A DNA stretch of 64,000 nucleotides from Pholis gunnellus. Taxonomy: Eukaryota; Chordata; Actinopteri; Perciformes; Pholidae. Under the pieces are notes generated by a model. That model saw only the letters and a list, made by a program, of their open reading frames with translations, made no database searches and was not told the DNA's origin. How positions within the stretch are numbered: position 1 is the first letter of the stretch; each line of letters begins with the position of its first letter. The stretch is from positions 23,586,484 to 23,650,483 of the forward strand of contig OU342804.1 in NCBI GenBank assembly GCA_910591455.2. The letters run 5' to 3'. The translations under genes and the position numbers were made by a program. Of this stretch, positions 1 to 14,000 are shown piece by piece.

Positions 1-978
1 AACACACTCCAGATGTGTCTGGCTAGCCGGGGAGTTGTTCTTGGCACGGCTGCCTCGGCTGAATGTCACAAATACTTTCCTTTATTTAGGAATGGCTCTG
101 GGTTAGTGGCTGGAGGAAGGCGAGGATGGATGGATCTTGGGGGGAGGAGGGAGGGAGAGAAAAGAGGAGAGGTAGATGAAAAGACCAAAATAAATGATTA
201 GCAATGTCGAAGGAAAGGGGAAAAAAGAGGGGGAGGAGGCGGAAGAGGGGGGACTAAGAGAAGAGATGTTGAAGGGCAGAAGATGGAGAGGGAGGAGAGA
301 AGGAGGAGGGAGCGGAGCGGCGAGGGAGCGAGGCAGAAACAGCTCTAGTCTAGCATCTGGATTTTATTAGCAGCCGTTGGGAAAATCTGAAAAGGAAGTT
401 TTTTCTCTGCAAGCACGTCGGCAGCAGTGATATGCTGCACATAACCACTTCACTGCCGACGAGAGGAGCCAGGCCCTCCCAAAGGAGAACAGATGGTCGC
501 TAGAACTTCAATACAATTACATCAATAACAGCTTTCACAGATATAAGCACTGTATGACAGGATCCCTGCAGCTCAGAGAGACAGAAGTACAACTCCTCTA
601 CCCTTAGCAACCCCAGCCCTGGATAAATTGTCTTTAATCCATCCTCATTCCCTGCCCGTCCTCAATTTATCCTTGTTTTTCTTGCCAGTTTAGACATTCT
701 AAAGTAACTGATGATGTGATTTGGAAAAACTGGTGACTTGTCAATGATTTGCTCATGGTGATCTGATCAAAGACAGGAGGGCTTTTGTCAGTGCTTATTA
801 AGGAGAACCACCCCCCTCATCTGGTTTGTTTTTTTGTTCAACATGTTTGTTCAGCCGGCACTGCATGTGTACTGTCACAGGGATTCTCAAGTAACATAGG
901 GTAAAATATGTGTTTGTGTCCGCAGCGTGAGCATATGCATTCAGCAAACTTGAGCATGTGTGCATACATCTGTGTGTC

Positions 979-984
<6 letters not shown>

Positions 985-1030
<46 letters not shown>
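985..1030. repeat. (TG)n microsatellite
   Basis: 23 perfect TG units. Confidence 0.95.
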
Positions 1031-1036
<6 letters not shown>

Positions 1037-1179
1037 TTGTGTGTACAGGCACTGCACAAGCCTGTCTCCCACCCTGTCATTAGTGAAGGCTTTTAAAGCC
1101 TCTGAACTCTAAATCAGCTCAAGATGAAGTGGAGTCTGGGATCTGTCTGCAGAAGCAGCCTGTGTGCTGACACGCAAAT

Positions 1180-1183
<4 letters not shown>

Positions 1184-1247
<64 letters not shown>
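1184..1247. repeat. (CA)n microsatellite
   Basis: About 32 perfect units. Confidence 0.95.
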
Positions 1248-1253
<6 letters not shown>

Positions 1254-2516
1254 ACTCCCATCTTACCTGTGACACAGTTCAGACTTCACACTGATAACAA
1301 GGCATATATAGGAATATATAACTTTTTTTTATGTAGATTGCTCTTGGTTAGAGGAAGATGACTTATTGGGCGTGCGCTGCTGATGTCAGCAGTCTTTTTC
1401 TTTTGGGCTGGTAGTATGAGAATGGAAGGTTCTGTAGGTGCTGTATCCCCAAGTCTTAGGTTCAGGGCACAGGGCTACAATCCCCATGTTTTGATACGAA
1501 GGCCTGGTGGGAGGCTGGGGGCCAGGGGCTCAGGCTCTGTTTGTGTGGACTCCTCAGCGGCCTGATAGGGAACAGATGTGGGAAGGCAGGCGGCCGGGCA
1601 GCCAGCCAGAGCAGCTGGGAGAAATTAAAAACAACAGCATTCCTGGAGACATGGGGAATTACAGTGGGAGGGAAGGAGGGAGGGAGGGATGTAAGGAGCG
1701 AGAGACAGAGAGTTTTAAGGCAATGTGGTCACTGGTGAGAGTCTCTGTGGAGTACGAGAGATTGAATAGACAGGGGGGATTTAAGGGGACTGTTGTGCAG
1801 TGGTTAGCTAAAGCTAATAAGTTGCAGCTGTATTTCCAGTGGAAGCACAAGCTCACATGCACAAACATGCAGATATGCATACAGTCAACAATAGGACATA
1901 CGCCAATGTGAAATGAGACCAAAATGTATCTGAATTGCCCTCTAATGGCTTGTCATGACATGATGGTACTTATTTATGTATGTTCTTAAGGGGTTTAATG
2001 GAGGCATATGTCCATAAATCTATAATGAGACCCCAAAAGGGCTTTAGAACGTTAGACAAACTACTGCGCTGTGTGTGCAGTGGTACAGTATAGGATCTGT
2101 GGTTTTGTGAGTCTCGCAGTGAATTGTTTTTCATCTTGTTACATCATGGCACAAGGGGAGAGTAGAAGACAGAGAACATTTTTATTTTCTTTGGTGTGCA
2201 ATCTTTTAGCCTCAATTACGTCAAACGTGTAGACATACAGCTGTTCAGAGAGTCGGAGAGACAGAGACAGAGAGCGGCAGAGAGGTAGGTAATCGTATTG
2301 TTTTATTTTCAGCCTAATATTCAATAGTGAGTGTTTGGGACGGACGGCAAGGTATCTGTATCCTCCGCAGATCTATTCCCAGCTGTATTGATCCCAAAGT
2401 GGCTCCTCTCAGAGCGCCAGATAAAAACCTGTGGGGGGAAATAGAGCAGCTTGCAGACAGGACCATGAGCATGGTCCAGACCTGGACCTTTAACCATAGG
2501 TCTGTTTTACCTGGTG

Positions 2517-2522
<6 letters not shown>

Positions 2523-2573
<51 letters not shown>
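2523..2573. repeat. (CT)n microsatellite
   Basis: About 25 perfect CT units. Confidence 0.95.
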
Positions 2574-2576
<3 letters not shown>

Positions 2577-2803
2577 TTTTCTACTTCTCTCGGTTCGAGC
2601 GTTTCGTCCTTCAGCACAAAGCACAATAGGAGCACAGATGGCCACAGATGGGGTTGCAGACCTAGCAGACTTTCTAATGTATTAAAAGTGAAATCCAGAG
2701 CATGATGCGTATGTGTGTGCCCTGTGTCTGTAGCTGGTCAGATTAAACAGCTGTCTATAATCCTGCAATGGGAGCAGACAGACAGACAGGACGGTCCCCT
2801 TAT

Positions 2804-2840
2804 CCTCCTCTCCTCTCCTCTCCTCTCCTCTCCTCTCCTC
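2804..2840. repeat. (TCCTC)n pentanucleotide repeat
   Basis: About seven tandem TCCTC units. Confidence 0.9.
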
Positions 2841-5021
2841 CTCCTGAAAAATCATACGTGGACCCAGCTCTTGTTCAGTTGAGTGTATCTTCAGAGTTCT
2901 CAATGTGGGGACAGTCCAGAAGTAGGATTGGTTATTTTAATGCATGTTATGATGTTATGTGCAGTACATGATGTATACTGCATGTAGGTCCTTCAATGCG
3001 CACTGCATGCAGTAGCACAGTACATTTGATCAAAGAGGATGTTTACTGAAACATATGGCAGCCTCACTACAGGAAGCAGCCCACCAATTCGGCAGCACAG
3101 ATAGCCTGTTTGTGTGTTTAGGGTTCTTTAGAAGAGAATGGCTGCATCTATTTATACCAGCCCTCCCCATCTGCCTCTATCTACAACCTTGTGTGTTTAT
3201 GTTCAGTGCGTCTGGCATGGGGAAAACAGCGGAGTGCCCCTCGTGTTCTTGAGGATCACTGTGTCAATGGCCCTCGTACAGCACACTCCAGAGTGGCACT
3301 CTTTAAATACAGACACCAGCTGTTGAACGCATCTACATGAGCTCTCAGAAATAGGTTAACACCAAGGACTGAGGCCAACTGAGGCAGGAGTCTTGTGGAG
3401 GAAAACACTGGGTTCACAGTTGGCTCACGGGGAGTGAAATGACAAAACACATTATTTGAAAGTGATTTTATATGTTAGTTGGTGACTACAATACATTTGC
3501 AGCTGTAAAAGAGGTTCTGTAACAGTGTTTAGATGTATGAAAGGCCTTTGGCTGTTTGGTTTGAAATAATTTTTGTTATTAGTAGGATAACAAGGAGTAA
3601 TCACTGCCTATAATAACCTCTTTCCCTGTGTCGTTTCCCTGTCTTGTGACAGGGCCACCCTGGCAGTGACCTCTACTCTATGCTCATAAGGATGTGAAAT
3701 GTGAAATAAGGCTTTTGATTGGCTTTTGTTTGGGTTCCACGTTTGAGAGAACGGACGGAGTTAATTTCTTTAATCCTGTAATCCATTAAGAGACAGCTGA
3801 AAAGGAAAAAGAAAAACACAGCGTTATTGAGAATCAATAAATGCTACAATGTGGTTTGCATCTGCTTTGAACATAGAAAATTGTCTTCTGTCCTCTCTCT
3901 TTCATTATGAATGCATGTGTTTACTACACTTAATGGTGGTTTGTAGTACTAGTGCAGAGATACACACATTTATGTTCTAATACATAAACGTGCTGCGTAT
4001 TTATTTCATTACTTTTCACTGCATAGTGCACATTTAGTGCCAGTTGCACACATGTACACATACTCTAAAGCTATCTTCTCACAAGTCATCACACCTCTTA
4101 GCTCGGGTTTATATTACAGAAAGATCTGGTTCCAGCAGCTGCAGTGACAGACGGACGCATAGACAGAAAGACAGTCAACACTCCACAGATACATCACTAA
4201 AAAACAGACCTGCTGCTTGTTTATCCATTATATATAAATATAGTCTGACTTGTGTATGCGGACACACTGTTTGCATGCGCTGCATGAGGCCCTTTGCCAC
4301 AAATGCAGAACGTAAGGCGACAGTCCTCACACACTTGTGTGGAACATCCACCCTGTGTCATGTTTTCTTCTCATGTCCCTTGCTGTACCATCCATTCCCT
4401 TCACCCTCCAGAGCCTGGCCTTGCCTTGTTTGGTGCTGGCAGGGTGTCTGGCAGAGGACAGTGAGGCTTGGTAGCAGGACGGAGCTCTGCTGAAAGTCCA
4501 GTGATGGACAGCAGCAGATCCAGCTGCACTTGTCACTGGCTGTCAAGCCGGCTGTCTGAACTAGGGGACGAGAGGGGACAGGTGGGGAGGAGTGAGGAGT
4601 GTGTGCATGTGCATATGTGTGTGTGTGTGTGTGTCTGGGGGTTGGAGGTTGCAGTGTAGGGGCACTGATTGGGATGTCAGAGAAAGAGAGAGAGGGAAGA
4701 GGGAAGAGAAGGGGGGAGGGGAGGCTCTCAGTCAGCAGCAGCTGAGCGAGTGAGCAGGTGTTACTGTATGTCTCCCAGGCCCATGAATCTCCAACAAGAG
4801 AGACACAATACAAGTTTGGATTCATTTCCACTCCCTGCATTGATTTATTTTATGGGTCTTAAGGAAACAATTGATGGTTCCCAGGTGATAATGTCAGTGG
4901 TCTCCTCCTTAACCAGCTGTCTCCACTCTGAAAGTATGATTATTTGATTTTCATTTTGGAGCTCCATCTTGATGATTGTCTTTTTTTTTGTTTTTCTTCT
5001 TCTTCTTCTTTCAAATCACAG

Positions 5022-8000
5022 GTAGCAGAGTGCAGAAGGTTGGAACAATGCCAGATTCACCTGCGGATGTGAAAACCCAGCCCAGGTCCACCCCACCCAC
5101 CATGCCTCCTCCACCCCCGGCTGTCAGCCAAGCAACCAATCGCAATGCTTCATTCACCCCGGCTACCAGTAAATCAAGTAAGTTAGCTGTACAAGACCCA
5201 CCATTGTTTAGCTTACGTGCTGTGAGATTTATGTTTTCTTTGACTTGAAGATGATCCTTTTGTGAGGCATCATGTCAGCAAGCAGTTTACCGGGCAGATG
5301 TAAGAAAAACAGTGAACTGGTAGGCGTGTTAAACAGCCTCTTCATTTTACAGTAAGCACTGGAGAAGATAGCCATAGATATGTGAGCTTGTATCTACTTC
5401 ATTGCAAATTCTTTACAGACCTGACATGCACATCTAGTCATATATTTTGTAATTTGTAGATCAAATGCCCTTTGTCCTCCAAATCAAAACTTTACTATAA
5501 ATTAGTGCAACCAGTAGCCTAGAGGTTAAGATGCATAAAATACTAGCTTGTCATACCCTGTCTCTCTCTCTTTTGTTTCTTGTCAATTCTTAACTATCCA
5601 CTGTCCCCCCAAAAAATCTAAATTTGTTTGTGGTTTATTGTTGTTACAGCAGTATTTCCCTGATGTGTGTTTTTAAGACCTCCTACATGTTAAAATAATA
5701 TGATTTACTGATCAGTCTGTTATAAATTCCACAAATGAATAAGCTTCTGCAACCTGAAGGCATCTACAATGGACTACACGGCCACTTGTCCCTCTTAGGT
5801 CAACTGTCATGGACACTTCATATGCTTGTGTAAAGGGAGAGAAACCTCAAATATGTGTTTCTTTCCTGGTCTGGTGAACAAGTGTTGAAGTCACTTGTGT
5901 GTCAGGTGTGTGTTGCCAGCATCTATTTGTGTGTGTGTGTCTTTTGGTGTGCAGAATGCCCTTGCTAGTGGGACAAGTGTGAGCGCTTGTGCGAGTGCGG
6001 CTGTGGCATTGTGTGTGCATTTGTGTCCGTGTTGTTTACCAGCTGGTTGGGCGGCGTAGCGGTGTGTAGACTACTTTCTTCCCTATATAGCAATGACAGG
6101 CCATGTTGTTTCACCTGTTGTGGTGGGCGGTCAGTAGTGTAGCTCTCTCCTCGCACCTCTCTCTAAAACCAGAACACAAGTGCTGCCTGTTGGGATCACA
6201 TGGGTTAGTCCATATGTGTTCAGGCCCTCGACCCACAGATTAGAGCAGCAAGCACGCCTGAGAGGAACCACAGGAACTAGACTACTGAACAACTAAACTC
6301 TACATAGTCTTGTCTTCAAGAACATGTACAAGGTGTAGTGTTACAGTACACAATGGCTCACTGCAGAGTCCTGAATACATTTTGAAAAGATAAAGTTACT
6401 GCAGCAGATATTAAATTATAGTTTGGACACCGTGGTCAGTGTAAGTGCTTGCATATGCTGCTATAATGAAATACAATCCTTTAACTAGACATTTCATACA
6501 CAGACTACACTATTTGTTTAATCTGAGAATCATCATCATTAGTTATGATATAATGCACATAAATGTGTATATTTCTTTAAATTACACACTGACGAGACCA
6601 GAGATGGAAAAAGATTTGAGCATTTCATAAAATAACTCTATTTTCTGACATGTAAATCACATGTTGTTCAATGTACTCTGCATGCATTTTCATCTGACTT
6701 GGATATGAAAATATGAAAACAGGGGAAAGTTCAAACAGGACTAGTGTTTGCGAGCTATTTGTGAGTTTGTTTGTGCCGGCATTGCAAGGAATACGTGAGT
6801 GATTATATGTGTGTATGAATGCTGATTCTATTCTGAAACTTAAAGCTGCAAATCTACTTTCAGATGGTGGACATGTGTAGGGCCAGATTTAGCTACACAC
6901 CTGCTATTGGAATAAAAGTAACACAGGCCACAGGACTATTTTAGGCCCCTCTTTAACAAGTTCCTCTTATAGTTGTGTCCTAGCGAGTGTGTGGGGGGAG
7001 AGGGTGAGGAGGGTGAAATAAACTGATACAGGGGAGATGGAGGGGAGGGCGCTCGGGGGGTCAGATGGTACCACTTGTGAGACAGCTGAAGTGAACACAC
7101 ACACTGACAGCGCTCAGCCAAACGGGCAGAAAATTGCACCACTGAAGTCACGATGTGCATCATATGCTGCAGGCGTGGTGTCAAATTAGAGTCTATTGTG
7201 TGCCTTACTTATATTTAATCTTAACCACACACTTCTCTATCAGTAGGAAATAAGTGCTTCTGCCCACATCACGCCCCCAGATCTGTCAGATGCCCCCCCC
7301 CCCCCCCCCCCCCCAGGCCTCTCCAAAACTACTGACCCACTTCATGTTGTCTCTTCCTTCTGTCTGTTCATCTGCAGTGCTGAATGGGAGCAGCCACTCT
7401 CCTACATCGCTGAACGGTGCTCCGTCCACTCCCAACGGCTTCAGTAATGGGCCAGCAATGTCGTCGACGGCCTCGCTTTCCAACCAGCAGCTCCCGCCAG
7501 CTTGTGGTGCCCGGCAACTCTGCAAACTGAAGCGCTTTCTGACCACGCTGCAGCAGTTTGGCAACGACATATCGCCTGAGATTGGGGAGAGAGTGCGCAG
7601 CCTTGTGCTGGGGCTGGTGGTAAGTTGTGATTATATTTGTGTTGAATTATTGTAATAGATCTTTCAAACAACACTTCTCTACATCCATTCATTCATCCCG
7701 ACGTTTAACTTTGTATCTAGGTATTATACCTGATGATAGTTAATTCATGTGATTCAGAGAATTTTACATATTGGAAATTTGTCTTGTGCAACAGAAAGTC
7801 ACTTGAAGTCACGAAAGTAAACGTTTTTTATATTGCGCACAGCAAAATGTGCCCGCAACGTGATCTTGTTCTTATGCGATACAAGGTACAAACAAGATAA
7901 TAAAAAGATTTTAAAAAACCTCATCTTTCAGGACTTCATAAGAGAGTGTTGTGAAAAGTGTTTCTCTCAGCGACTCTTTGTCTAACTCCCTGTTGTCTTG

Positions 8001-8502
8001 GACAGAACTCAACTCTCACCATCGAAGAGTTTCACTCCAAACTTCACGAGGCCACCAACTTCCCTCTGAGGCCGTTTGTCATTCCCTTCCTGAAGGTAAA
8101 TACTTGTGCACAGATTTGATGTAAGATAAATCAAGCCCAATGTCTTCAATAGACACGCTCAAAGCTCACCGCTGCTGTCTATATGGCCGGTGTTCAGGAC
8201 TGTGTATGTGTGTGCAGACACTGCATGTGTACCTTTCCTATGTGCTCCTTCCATATCTGCCTCCAAGCAGAAAGGGTATACGTATAGGTGTAGACTGTGA
8301 TACTGTGTTAACTGTGCTTGGAGTACTATGTAGAAAATAGTTGGATGTGCTTGTGAATGTCTGTTAAAAGTGTTGTGTGTGAGTGTGTCAGACCTACTGG
8401 CGAGCAATGATCCTCCACATCTGGGACATTGCAGCAATGGCTGTATTATGTCAACCGGACAGGTCTGAGAGAGCTAATTGACAGCACTGACACACACTCA
8501 CA

Positions 8503-8560
<58 letters not shown>

Positions 8561-9112
8561 ATACACATCAGCTCAGCCTGGAGAGAGAGAAATAGAGAGA
8601 CACTTGGCAGAGGGAGGTGTCAAGGGCCTTGTCTTATCTCATCCTGTCTCTTCATCTATTACTTTCTTTTTATTCTCACCCTAATCTGGCATTATTTCAC
8701 TCTCACCCCATCCATCTATTATTCCACCATGAGTCTCAAGATCACTTCTTGTCCACTTAACACCCTTTACCATTTACATCTGCTCAATAAATCTATTACC
8801 TTCCTGCAACAGTTTATTGTATTCTTAATCCGGAGATGTCTGTCTTCCCTCTCTTTACCACTGAAGGCAAACCTGCCCCTGCTGCAGAGAGAGTTGCTCC
8901 ACTGTGCCAGGTTGGCCAAGCAGACTCCAGCCCAGTATCTGGCCCAACACGAGCAGCTTCTCCTGGATGCCAATGCTAGTTCGCCCCTCGACTCCTCTGA
9001 GATCATGCTGGAGATGAATGAGCACGGCAAGAGAAGGACCCCTGACAGGTAGCACAACTCCAAATAACACAAGAAAACACATACATAAACACATATACAT
9101 AGGCAGACTCTT

Positions 9113-9188
<76 letters not shown>

Positions 9189-11015
9189 GTTGATGAGGAC
9201 CAAGAGAGAGAGGGTCACTGCAGTGGCAGAAACAGAGCACTTGACATGATATATCAAGTTTGACAATTCTTAAATATGTTGTGAATGATCTAAATTTGAA
9301 ACTGAGCCATGACCTTTTCCTCTTTTGTTTTTTCAAATCTTTGAACATATTTGGGATTTTTTGTTACTACACACTGTTGAGTCCCCTCCTGCAGGATGTA
9401 AACTGACCTGGGGTGAATGAAGCACATGACAGCTTTGGGTCCCAATTGCACCATCGCATTAAATTAAGAAGATTAAAGTGAAACATAAATATATTTGCTT
9501 GGTGTTATATAATGTGGATTTTCAAATATTGTAAATTAAGGCCTAATTAATTAATTAATTAATTAATTAATTCAGAAGTCCTGTAGTGTCCATCCACCTT
9601 TGATCTGTTTTCATCCATTTTCAGCTACATGCATTGTATGAAGCCACTTTACCTCCACTACCAACAGTCTCCTCCACTCAGGGCCACATGACACTTTGAT
9701 TTGAGTGAAAATTGAAACTGATTAACTTGTGTGAGAGAAAAAAAAAGATTGAGAAATTTGAGAAATAAATGTACTGTGAAAAAATCATAATCTGGACATT
9801 AAACTTTCAAGGTTTCTGTTATTTGGCAAACACATTTTTGGACCTCTTTAAATACTATGTACATTCACATTAAGCAAAAGAGAGAGAGAGACGCACAGAA
9901 GAGAAGACGGAGTGAAGTACAGTAAATGTCCTCAGTACAACAAAGACAGACAGGAAGACCAACAGTGAGCTGTGGCTTGCAATTGTCCCACATTGCTCCC
10001 CAGCGCTTTGCTTTATTCACCGAGTTAAGAAGATAACACAAGACATTATTAGCTGGCATTTCCCTTATTTTTCCTACTTCTCTTACTGGCACTGTCTTTC
10101 GTTTCTGATAAGTTCTGCACCTGTCTCTGTCTCTGTCTCTCTCTCTCCCTCTCCCTCTTTGCTGCTGCCTGACCTGCGGGCTCCCAGCAGCTGTCCATAT
10201 GTCAGGGATGTGTCCAGATGGTGATGTGCTGACCGTAACACTGAGCACATCCTGAGTGGGGTGTGGGGAGGTGGGCGGTGGTGGTTTAGATAGGACTAGG
10301 GGTTGGAGCTGTGCAATCCCACTGTAATCCGCACACCTCCGCCTCCTGACTTGTGGCTTATACACAGCAGGAGAGGCTCGGTGGAGGAGGGGGAGGGCGG
10401 TACAGGCTGGGGCAGGGCCTACATCGCACCAGCTTTTCCTCTGATTTGTCAGATACGAGAGTCAGGGATGTGTACGAGTATAGCAGACATACACAAATAT
10501 ACACATGGACAACGGAGCACACACACACACACACACACACACAAAAACATGACATCTACATTGAGCAGCGTTGCATTCATTTGCCTCTGATCCCGGGGAT
10601 GATAAAAGAGTGATTTGCATTGGAATGCCTGTCTATTGCCATCCAGCTAAACAGATTAATATCAACACTCCCATTTAAACTGTCCAGATGGCTTGAAACA
10701 GCCTCTCACACACACGCACACATACACACACGCTCAGTAAAAGTACACAGACACAAATGAGTTTCACTGAACATCTGCCAAACACGGAGTTCAGCCCACA
10801 TTGCCCCTTAAGCCCGAGAGCAGGGTGGGAGGGAGAAATACTTTCAATCTAAGAGTCGGCTGAGGGATATTCAGATTAAGAGTTTGAGACGCAGGATGTA
10901 CAGTTGGACTTGGCTTTTTTGATACATATTGCGTACAGCTGTGCAAAAGCTTTGGTGGAGCACTGCCTTACTGTAACTGAACAACAAGCAGCTCTCAGCA
11001 GGGATACGTGCGTGG

Positions 11016-11057
<42 letters not shown>

Positions 11058-14000
11058 GTGTGCTTGCATACACCATGTGGGAGATGTTTAAAAAACAAGT
11101 TTGTCTTCCTTGCTAAACACTCCACAAACTATTGTGGACTATTGAGTATTGTGGTATAGTCCACAATACTCAATGCTGTAATTTCTTTTAATAAATTGTT
11201 ATGACAGTTTATGGCAAACACTAACACAACCAATCAGACTTCATGAAAGTCTTTTCTTTGACATATTTTTACTGAGGACAATTTTTGACCCTTGATCTGA
11301 TTTCAAGGGCATTCCGGTCTTTGCTTGGGCTTGTTTTGCCGAAATATGAAGTAATACACTAGCATTGCATATGAAGCCTGGCAAAGTCATCGCACAGTTT
11401 TCACATTACTCATTATGGTCTGGCAAGGCCATAGACCAGCTGGAGAAAGATGAAGTAGCCAGCACAAAAGTTATTTCTCTCTCTTCAGACATTAATATGG
11501 TGTCAGAAAATCTGTTTCTCAATAAAACTGAGGTGAGAAATGAGCCATTTAGTGGCAGATTCTTTTGCTAATGAGGGTCGTCATGTTAGCATCAACACAA
11601 TTTTTTAGTGATCCAGAGTTCATTTGAAGCAGCTGAATTGATTCTTGGTTTGACATTTGTGGAATAATGGTACATGTGGTAGTAGGAAACAGAGCTTAAG
11701 AGATGCAGTCTGTGCAGGGGCATTGCATATTGGCAAATAAACACAGATTTCTTTAACAAAGATCTGTTTTGTTGTAGATCATAATACACCACATAACATC
11801 CCACTGTGCTGCAGGCCTTAGTCTGTGATTAAACAGTCCAACTTTAACTCCATGTTTTTAAATTCTGGATGTTTAATGTATTTGTTTACAAAGTAGTTTG
11901 CTCTGAGTCTACTTTTTCAGACTGTATTCTAATAACTGCGTAGTGCTGACATTATCTACTGCCTGGCTGCCTTCATTTTCTTAAATATATCAGAGTCGTA
12001 TAAGCTCCTACAAACTGCTCATTATAATCGCAACATTAAATAGTATCATGGTAAGCCATGATGCCATATACTATATAACATCACTGTGTGTTTTAACATA
12101 ATGGTTTAACCAACTCCCCTGTCCTCCTCTACAGGACCAAAGACAGCTCAGAGAGAGATGGGTTGCACCCGGAGCACATGGCTAAGAGGCCGTGCACCAT
12201 CAGCCCCAGTCAACGCTTCAGCCCCAGCACGGGTCTTCCTGCTCACCCGCCACCCAACGGACTCCCCACACACCCTCCCAACGGCCTCCCCACACACCCT
12301 CCCAACGGCCTGACCCACCCACCCAACCCTCAAGTGGGACCCCAACATTATCGCTTAGAAGACATGGCCCTGGCGCACCAATACAGAGACGCTTACAGAC
12401 ACAATGAACACCGCGACGCCCGGGACAGGCTCCGGCAGACAGGTAGGACGGCTGCATTCACATTGTCAGATAAATCCATAGGTCTACAGTTCTCAGTTAC
12501 CTGGTCAGTCTATGGGCTGGTGTATATGTAAGTGGGCTGTCTGTAGAGAACAAAGGCCAGTTGTCAGTCCAGTGTGATAATCCTGGTGGCAGTGCGTCTA
12601 TATAAAGACCACATCCATACATGCCTATACGCTACTACAACTGTGGCAACCATATATGCCTTCCTTCTGCTTTCCCAAAAGGAAAGAGATGAATTCTTAG
12701 CCAAGTTGTCTTACCGATTAGATATGAAGTAATAGAATAGGTACATGACATGCTTTTCATTTTGTTTGAAATTAAACAACTAACTTGCTGATTTTACAAA
12801 ATACAATACAATAAAACAATAATAAAATAGAGGACATTTTCAGTATTATTTTTGCTTATTAGTATTCGGTATGACAGTCAGGACTGGGTTCAGAGTTAGA
12901 AATTCTTCCAGTTCCCTTTGGTCAAACATGGACATAGCTAGTTAGGTATCCACCCTGCAATGGAGTGTTTTGCTGCTTAGAGGCAGTAACACAGAATTGT
13001 GTGCAGAATCTTACCGATGTGTTTGTCTTTTAGCAGTACATGGAGCGCGCCAAGAGGAGGTGATTGACCATCGTCTTACAGATCGAGAGTGGGCAGAGGA
13101 ATGGAAGCACCTAGATAATGTACGTATCAGCATGGTAGCCGAGGTTAATGCTGACCACCTCTTTGTTTAATTCATAAACATCGTGGAGCAGTGGGAAAGA
13201 AAGCAGGTGATTTAAGTTCATTTTAGTGGGACGGGAACTGTTGACACCCCATCAGAGTGTGCAGTTGACGGACATCTGACCAAAAGAGGTCCGTGTCAGA
13301 GTGGTGAATTAACAACAAACAGACACCTATCTGGCTTCCTGGCACCCAACTCCATGAAGACAAAATCACATTCGCTAGACACACAGACATGCACAGACAG
13401 ACACGCACACACAGAAACAGGGCCCCAGATGGAGCTCAGGACCCAGCAGAGCGCAGCTCCAGCTGGGGAGAGCAGCTGAGACAAGAGCTGCAGTCATGGA
13501 GAGAACCGGCCAGGCCTGGACCCCTGCCAAATTAGAAACACTTCACTGAAATAAATATAGCTAACTCAAGAGGGGAGGGAGGGACAGAGGAAAGAAGGCA
13601 GAGACAGAGAGAGGGAAAGATGAATGAGAATAATGATATGGATTGAATGTCAACCATGCTAAACCCATTTAGCAGACCGGGCCGGCTCTGGAAACACAGC
13701 GCACCGTGGAAAAAAGTGACACTGTTTACAACAGAGGTGTGTGTGTGTGGGGGAGTGTGGGGGGGGGGGGGGGGGGGGGTGGAAATCTGTTGAGTTGGCA
13801 GGGAACGGAGCAGAAGGGTGGAAGGAATTGGCTCAACTTTTTCATCAGCAGCCCAGCTGTTACATTATCGCTGTTGTAATGCTCTTAGACATTGAAATTC
13901 ACTGACAAGCACACAATCCATGAGCAAAACAGGCCGAGACAGAAACACAGAGTCGCACGCTAACAGTCATGTCTTTTTATGTTTTTTATGTTTTTTTATG

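Larger units (their letters stand above)
1..5021 (+). other. Upstream/5' intronic sequence of cbfa2t3, no coding exon recognised
   Basis: No exon could be supported here. The stretch holds purine-rich sequence (about 100-330), several microsatellites and many chance ORFs built on CA/TG repeats. The acceptor before 5022 follows a T-rich tract and the first exon base pair completes a split codon, so at least one upstream coding or leader exon exists. It may lie in this stretch without being recognisable, or outside the window. Confidence 0.6.

Noticed and set aside
838..1361. ORFs rich in TH or CV dipeptides
   Set aside because: They are translations of (CA)n/(TG)n microsatellites; the same applies near 8,500, 9,150, 11,000, 14,900, 43,000 and 55,400.
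7317..7377. Acceptor directly after the poly-C run extending cbfa2t3 exon 2 upstream by 61 nt
   Set aside because: The added 61 nt shifts the frame of the conserved LNGSSHSPT segment.
8429..9052. 207-aa plus-strand ORF as a separate gene
   Set aside because: Its C-terminal part is the real cbfa2t3 exon 8867-9048; the rest is intron and CA repeat.
8767..9348. 193-aa minus-strand ORF (MFKDLKKQKRKR...) repeated at 21,320 on the plus strand
   Set aside because: It runs through a CA/TG repeat into antisense cbfa2t3 exon; the shared part reflects the inverted DNA repeat, not a conserved protein.
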